DNA from: Photorhabdus asymbiotica | Lineage (GTDB): Bacteria; Pseudomonadota; Gammaproteobacteria; Enterobacterales; Enterobacteriaceae | Direction: 5' to 3' | Assembly (NCBI RefSeq): GCF_003634575.1 | Contig: NZ_RBLJ01000002.1 | Coordinates: forward strand, 186,001-250,000 | Length of the DNA stretch: 64,000 nt | In this document: piece by piece, positions 59,768-64,000 of the stretch | Numbering within the stretch: the stretch's first letter is position 1 | Layout: every line of letters starts with the position of its first letter | Position numbers and translations under genes: made by a program | Notes under the pieces: generated by a model | Seen by the model: only the letters and a program-made list of their open reading frames with translations | What the model was told of the DNA's origin: nothing | The model's database searches: none

Positions 59768-59917
59768 GGTAAAAAAACCTCATTAATATTTTATGGATTA
59801 CCAGAATCAGGGCGGTCTTGAGGAGTTCTCGCCATGAATACACCAACATGATGTTCATAACATAATGTTCAATGCCATAGCCGAAACAACAGACGAGCAC
59901 AAAGCCCGACAGATGCC

Positions 59918-60079
59918 GTTATTCTCTCCCATCCGGACTATAACCGTCGGCTCCAGAATTACACTGGATCTGCTGACCTCCGCCTCATCATAAAGATAAC
60001 GACAAACGGAGCGCTCGCGGGCTTCACCATGGCCTCAGCCTGGTGTTACCGCCGGTGGGGACTTTCACCCCGCCCTGAG
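59918..60079 (-). promoter_or_regulatory. FMN riboswitch (RFN element) in the ribB leader
   Basis: On the minus strand the element opens with CTCAGGGCGGGGTGAAAGTC, continues CCACCGGCGGTAA, and closes with GCCGACGGTTATAGTCCGGA then TGGGAGAGAATAAC. These are the conserved joining regions of the six-stem FMN aptamer. It lies about 150 bp before the ribB ATG, as in E. coli where the same leader yields the SroG RNA. The remaining leader (59768-59917) probably holds the expression platform. Confidence 0.95.
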
Positions 60080-60220
60080 ATAAGCCAACGAACTATAACG
60101 CTAATATTTACCCGGAGCAATCAACAAAATCAGATGTGAAACTTGACTCACAATAGCTTGTGGTTTTGCCAGCTGGTATTACACTATTCAGAAATTATTT
60201 ATGTCATCAAAGGACGTATC

Positions 60221-60508
60221 ATGCTTGATCCCAAAAAAATTGAACAAATTGCCCGTCAGATCCAAGATTCCCTACCAAAAGGAGTCAAGGAGTTTGGGGG
60301 CGATATAGAGAAAAAATTGCGGATGATTTTGCAATCTCAACTTGGCAAACTTGATTTAGTTAACCGTGAAGAATTTGATATTCAAACTCAAGTTCTATTG
60401 CGTACTCGTGAAAAATTAACTGCAATGGAACAACGTTTAAATGAACTCGAAGCGAAACTGGAAAATAAGGATGCACCATCCGCTGATAACGCGGAAAAAA
60501 AAGAGTAG
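60221..60508 (+). CDS. ubiK: Ubiquinone biosynthesis accessory factor UbiK (YqiC)
   Basis: UbiK helps the Ubi complex make ubiquinone under oxygen by interacting with UbiJ. The 95-aa protein, from ATG 60221 (AAAGGA upstream), matches Yqi[15 protein letters not shown], an amphipathic N-terminus, [22 protein letters not shown], and a C-terminal trimeric coiled coil ([20 protein letters not shown]) with a charged tail. The frame can be extended to 60143, but that overlaps the ribB promoter region. It is divergent from ribB, as in E. coli. Confidence 0.93.
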   Translation: MLDPKKIEQIARQIQDSLPKGVKEFGGDIEKKLRMILQSQLGKLDLVNREEFDIQTQVLLRTREKLTAMEQRLNELEAKLENKDAPSADNAEKKE

Positions 60509-60691
60509 TGTAAATATAATATCAGGATAAACACACTACTTACTATTAGATTAACCGTTCGCATAATTGCCATTCCATTAAAAGGTGACTGTTAAAGCGG
60601 TCACCGAACTTAAATAAGAGATGCTCACGCAGTATATCGCCAGCCCAAGAATATTTTAAGGTCTTAATATCCCTGTGAAGGCTTACGGCAA

Positions 60692-60876
60692 TATACCCGT
60701 TATCTTTCAAGTTGCCTCTTTGTTGGCTGCACTCACTCACCCCGGTCACATAGTTATCTATGCTCCCGGGGATTCGCTCCCTGGCCGTCGCGATGCATCT
60801 TGAAATCCATAGGGTATATGCTCCTGGGGATTCGTTCACTTGCCGCCGCGCTGCAACTCGAAATCTATTGGGTATA
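60692..60876 (-). repeat. Composite ERIC, second copy in inverted orientation
   Basis: Reading the minus strand, the copy has the same type-A left half (58 bp) followed by a full type-B ERIC (60692-60818). The length is again 185 bp. It departs from the 57858-58042 copy only in the last 41 bp, where it keeps the type-B right arm (GTGCAGCCAACAAAGAGGC). The rest of 60509-61171 is AT-rich and probably holds the vgrG promoter; no gene seen. Confidence 0.95.
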
Positions 60877-61171
60877 AAATAATTGCCTCTATTTCTGTCT
60901 ATTGATAATTAGCAATTTTATGTGATCTACTTCACAATTTTATCGTATTTATATTATCAATATCCTAATTTTGTTGTCCTAAAAATAAGCGGGGAAAATC
61001 TTTACTATTAATCTCTGTTTTACTCAATAGAGATTGAGTGTATTCCCTTCAATGCCAGGAATGATTTTCCATTTTCATTTTTCACTGTAAGGACAAGCTG
61101 GAAATATCTTTATATTCAGAGCCACCAAGATAAAACACCAGGTTTAATAACACCAAGAAGAGTTTAACAAT

Positions 61172-63286
61172 ATGGATGGATTAGTCTTCACCTGCCAGAT
61201 TGGCGAATTATCCCAAACCACTTTTCAAGTATCGGAGTTTGAATTACACGAAGAACTGTCACAACTTTATTGCCTGACGTTAACCGTAGTGAGTTCACAT
61301 AATAATATCCCATTGAATGAACAACTGGGGACTGCCGCATCGTTAACCATTACCCGTAATAGCATCACCGAACGTATCATTAATGGCATGATAGCTGGCG
61401 CTGAGCAGGGTAATACCGATGGCCGGCGCACTTTTTACACCTTCACCATTCGCCCTAAAATGTGGCTGATGACACTAAATCAAGATAGTCGTATCTTCCA
61501 CCGACAATCCGTACCGGAGATCTTGACGCAGTTGCTTAAAGAGCATCGTATTTCTTTTGCCTGCGATACACTCTATAAACGCCATGCTGAACGAGAATAC
61601 ACCACGCAAAAACGCGAATCAGCTTATGACTTCTGGTGCCGGCTGGCAGCGGAAGAGGGCATTATCTTCTGGTTTGATGAAATACAACTCTGCTTCTGTG
61701 ATTCTCATCTGGGAATGTGGGCAGATATCAATCTCACTTACAATACTCACCCTGAAACGGATGATACTGATACCACTGTGTTCCAATGGAATTATGGCGA
61801 ATACCTGTGCGCGAATGGCTCTATCCAGAAAGACCATAACTTTATGAACCCTAAATATCCGCTCGAACACCGGGAAAAAGTCGATGATAGCGGGCATCAT
61901 TCGGTGTTTGAAAGCTATGGGCGTTTCCAGTGGGACGCAGAAGGAAAACCGATTACTCAACTGCGGTTAGAGCAATTACAAAACTACAGTAAAGTTGGCA
62001 CTGCCCAAACCAATTGTATCCAGCTTCGTCCGGGCAAGATTTTTATTCTGCAATCCCATCCGATAGAGGCGATGAATGACTGCTGGCAAGTGTTATCTGT
62101 CACTCATCATGGACAACAGCCTATAGCGTCAAATGACGGTGGCAAAGGAACAACATTGACTAACGATGTCACCTTTATTCCAGGGCGACAGGAGTGGCGA
62201 CCACCTTACCGCTACAAACCGCTGGCAGATGGCGATGAAGTCGCTACTGTCGTCGGGCCGGGAAGCGAAGAGATTTATGTTAACGAACACGGCGCGATAC
62301 GCATCCATTTCCACTGGAACCGCTACGATGAAGCAGATGACCTTGCTTCCTGCTGGGTACGGGTCGCACAGGGCTGGAACGGCAGTGGTTACGGTTTTAT
62401 GGCGATCCCCCGCGTCGGGCAAGAAGTGATAATCAGCTATCTTAACGGTGATATCGACCGGCCAATTGTGACAGGCTGCACCTACAACGGCATCAACCGC
62501 CCTCCTCTTGATTTACCCGCAGAAAAAACCCGGACTACCTTTAAAACCCGCACTCACAGGGGCCAAGGATTTAATGAGCTGCGCTTTGATGACGCCAAGG
62601 GAAGCGAGGAAGTGTTTATTCATGCCCAACGAGATATGAATACACGGGTTCTCTGGGATAAAACCACACAGGTAAGCCATGACCAGAAGACAGAAGTCGA
62701 GCATAACCGTACCACTATTATAAAAAACGATGATGATGAGGCCGTGCAAGGTTTCCAGACGCTTGAAGTCAGCCAAAATCAAAATGTGACCATTAAAGGC
62801 CAACAAGCCATTTCAATTGGTAAAAGCCATATACTGAACATCACCGACAACCAGCAAATTACCGTCGGTAAACATATTTCGCTGCACTCAGAAAGCGGGC
62901 AAATCACCATTGGGAACGCCGGCGGGCAGATAGTCATTGACCCGATGGGGAATATCCGTATCGAGGGAGTCAGCATCACCATGACTGACCATATTACCGG
63001 AAGAAAATCCGCTGATGCGCTGTTTGACTACTCCGCCCGTTATACGCTGCTCAGTGAACAGAGCGGTAAACCACTGGCGCATACCCGCTATACCATTACC
63101 ACCGCTGGCGGTCAGACCCTTTCCGGTAAAACCGATGGGTTGGGCAGAACCGTGACGGTACAGAGTGAGGAGGAAGAAAATCTGCAACTGAGTTCACCAG
63201 AAGCCCCACCGAAACCGAAGCAAACCTTATGTCAGGCCAGTGATAACACACCGGTAGAGCATGTTATGGAATTTATGGAGATATAA
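61172..63286 (+). CDS. vgrG: Type VI secretion tip protein VgrG (TssI) with C-terminal extension
   Basis: VgrG forms the trimeric spike on the T6SS tube and carries effectors into target cells. The 704-aa protein has the gp27-like base (about residues 1-380, with FELHEELSQLYCLTLTVVS and SAYDFWCRLAAEEGIIFWF), the gp5 OB region (VVGPGSEEIYVNEHGAIRIHF and VRVAQGWNGSGYGFMAIPRVGQEV), the DEIRFDD-like FNELRFDDAKGSEE, and the repetitive beta-helix needle (TTQVSHDQKTEVEHNRTT to about 610). After that comes an extension of about 90 residues with a transthyretin-like pattern (SGKPLAHTRYTI, GKTDGLGRTVTV). The next ORF starts 2 bp after the stop. Confidence 0.93.
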   Translation: MDGLVFTCQIGELSQTTFQVSEFELHEELSQLYCLTLTVVSSHNNIPLNEQLGTAASLTITRNSITERIINGMIAGAEQGNTDGRRTFYTFTIRPKMWLMTLNQDSRIFHRQSVPEILTQLLKEHRISFACDTLYKRHAEREYTTQKRESAYDFWCRLAAEEGIIFWFDEIQLCFCDSHLGMWADINLTYNTHPETDDTDTTVFQWNYGEYLCANGSIQKDHNFMNPKYPLEHREKVDDSGHHSVFESYGRFQWDAEGKPITQLRLEQLQNYSKVGTAQTNCIQLRPGKIFILQSHPIEAMNDCWQVLSVTHHGQQPIASNDGGKGTTLTNDVTFIPGRQEWRPPYRYKPLADGDEVATVVGPGSEEIYVNEHGAIRIHFHWNRYDEADDLASCWVRVAQGWNGSGYGFMAIPRVGQEVIISYLNGDIDRPIVTGCTYNGINRPPLDLPAEKTRTTFKTRTHRGQGFNELRFDDAKGSEEVFIHAQRDMNTRVLWDKTTQVSHDQKTEVEHNRTTIIKNDDDEAVQGFQTLEVSQNQNVTIKGQQAISIGKSHILNITDNQQITVGKHISLHSESGQITIGNAGGQIVIDPMGNIRIEGVSITMTDHITGRKSADALFDYSARYTLLSEQSGKPLAHTRYTITTAGGQTLSGKTDGLGRTVTVQSEEEENLQLSSPEAPPKPKQTLCQASDNTPVEHVMEFMEI

Positions 63287-63288
63287 GT

Positions 63289-64000
63289 ATGGCAATATCC
63301 AACAGCGGCAAGATGTGCCCGGCCGTGACCTCAATTAATTGCACGATGGAAATAGGGGTCTTTCCCGCCGATGAAGATCCCTGTTACCTGGCGAGAAAAG
63401 CTGAGTATGCTCTGCGTCTGCCGGCAATGATTATCACCAAGCTGGGAGCTATTCGCTTTCTTAATCAAGTCATTATGAGTGGGTTGATTAAGGTTGAAGA
63501 ACTTAAACATGACTTTCTGTGGCCCTATAAAGCGGAAGTGGTGTTTGCTATCAGAGGGAAGCAAGATGTTCCTCTGCCTATGCTGGCGACTAGTCTGGCC
63601 TCTAAACAGCGTTATGGCGATAACTTACCGCAGTCCAGTAACCCGTTTGCCCGGCCTTCTGCCGAAGACGCGGAAAAATTTGGGGTTGTCGGTATCCGTC
63701 GCCCCGATATTATTCTGGTTAAAAATGAAGCTCTACGTTGGCCGGGTAGAAATGCCACCTACTTCGACGGGTCTGTGCACCCTGATAATCTAAAGATGTT
63801 AATTGAGGTGAAATTTCCGGGGGATTCTCTCAGTAAAATGCAAGAAAAAGATTATATCCAGATTGCGACCGAAGATCGCTTTGGGGTAATGCGCGTCGAT
63901 GACAGCCGCACAGAAGAACAAAAACAGTATGATGAAGCATGGCGAAAACACTATCAACCCGGTTCCCAACACTATAAAAATCCCATACCACTGGCCCCGC
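63289..64000 (+). CDS. Probable T6SS effector with VRR-NUC-type nuclease signature (cut by window edge)
   Basis: The frame starts at ATG 63289, 2 bp after the vgrG stop, with GGAG at the end of vgrG as ribosome site, and is open for 237 codons to the window end. The C-terminal part shows the PD-(D/E)xK pattern of VRR-NUC nucleases: RRPDIILV (Asp140), then IEVKF (Glu173, Lys175), and QEKDY (Gln185, Tyr189), the QxxxY motif of the family. The N-terminal 120 residues (GKMCPAVTSINCTMEIGVF...) are unrecognised and may dock onto VgrG. VgrG-linked VRR-NUC effectors (TseV type) are known in Salmonella. The immunity gene should lie beyond 64000. Confidence 0.75.
   Translation, partial: MAISNSGKMCPAVTSINCTMEIGVFPADEDPCYLARKAEYALRLPAMIITKLGAIRFLNQVIMSGLIKVEELKHDFLWPYKAEVVFAIRGKQDVPLPMLATSLASKQRYGDNLPQSSNPFARPSAEDAEKFGVVGIRRPDIILVKNEALRWPGRNATYFDGSVHPDNLKMLIEVKFPGDSLSKMQEKDYIQIATEDRFGVMRVDDSRTEEQKQYDEAWRKHYQPGSQHYKNPIPLAP

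Noticed and set aside
60546-60839. 97-codon minus-strand frame before vgrG
   Set aside because: It is a translation of the composite ERIC; similar frames arise at other type-B ERICs.
61172-63286. Phage tail-spike identity for the VgrG gene
   Set aside because: No other phage or contractile-tail genes are near in the window, and the gp27/gp5/beta-helix fusion with a coupled effector fits T6SS VgrG; the cluster beyond 64000 could still modify this.

Overview
The window reads as chromosome of an enterobacterium of the Photorhabdus type. Most proteins are close relatives of Escherichia coli proteins in nearly E. coli gene order. They are interleaved with many 127-bp ERIC elements, AT-rich intergenic DNA, insertion sequences and a type VI secretion locus. 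The genus is an inference from gene content and ERIC density; no 16S gene is present.

Layout. (1) 1-10201 is core genome: thiL(partial)-nusB-ribE-ribD-nrdR and the queA-tgt-yajC-secD-secF operon on the minus strand, then acpH and a 2-Cys peroxiredoxin on the plus strand. (2) 10209-12960 is a nested mobile element: a dead IS110/IS1111-type element with an IS3-family (IS150-like) element inserted in it. (3) 13135-30120 returns to E. coli-like order with ggt, brnQ, phoR-phoB, sbcD, sbcC and rdgC. Inserted before rdgC is a minus-strand cluster of exported nucleotide-degrading enzymes (cpdB, an RNase T2 lipoprotein, a UshA-like 5'-nucleotidase lipoprotein). (4) 30121-37194 is accessory: a methyltransferase, a Fic protein, a GH39-like glycosidase and an orphan lipoprotein, separated by ERICs. 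(5) 37195-46879 holds exbD-exbB, metC, a PrlF/YhaV toxin-antitoxin pair, an IS200/IS605 relic carrying tnpA and tnpB fragments, yghB, dkgA, ftsP(sufI) and plsC. (6) 47027-60508 holds parC, parE, yqiA, cpdA, nudF, tolC, ygiB, ygiC, ygiD, ribB with its FMN riboswitch, and ubiK. (7) 61172 to the window end starts a type VI module: a VgrG with a C-terminal extension, followed at once by a truncated ORF with a VRR-NUC-type PD-(D/E)xK nuclease signature, probably the effector.

How the genes work together. NusB, RibD/E and RibB belong to transcription antitermination and riboflavin synthesis; ribB is under an FMN riboswitch. QueA and Tgt make queuosine tRNA, and YajC/SecD/SecF drive protein export. 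PhoR/PhoB sense phosphate, and a Pho box precedes phoB. CpdB, RNase T2 and the 5'-nucleotidase could release nucleosides and phosphate from external RNA. SbcCD and RdgC act on DNA ends and recombination. ExbBD energise TonB uptake and carry a Fur-box candidate upstream.

The strongest unusual signals are ERIC elements acting as coding or structural DNA and the VgrG/VRR-NUC pair at the right edge. One ERIC supplies the last 18 codons and stop of sbcD, and another supplies the stop of plsC. One sits in the exbB leader. A composite half-plus-whole ERIC occurs twice in opposite orientation around ygiD-ribB-ubiK.
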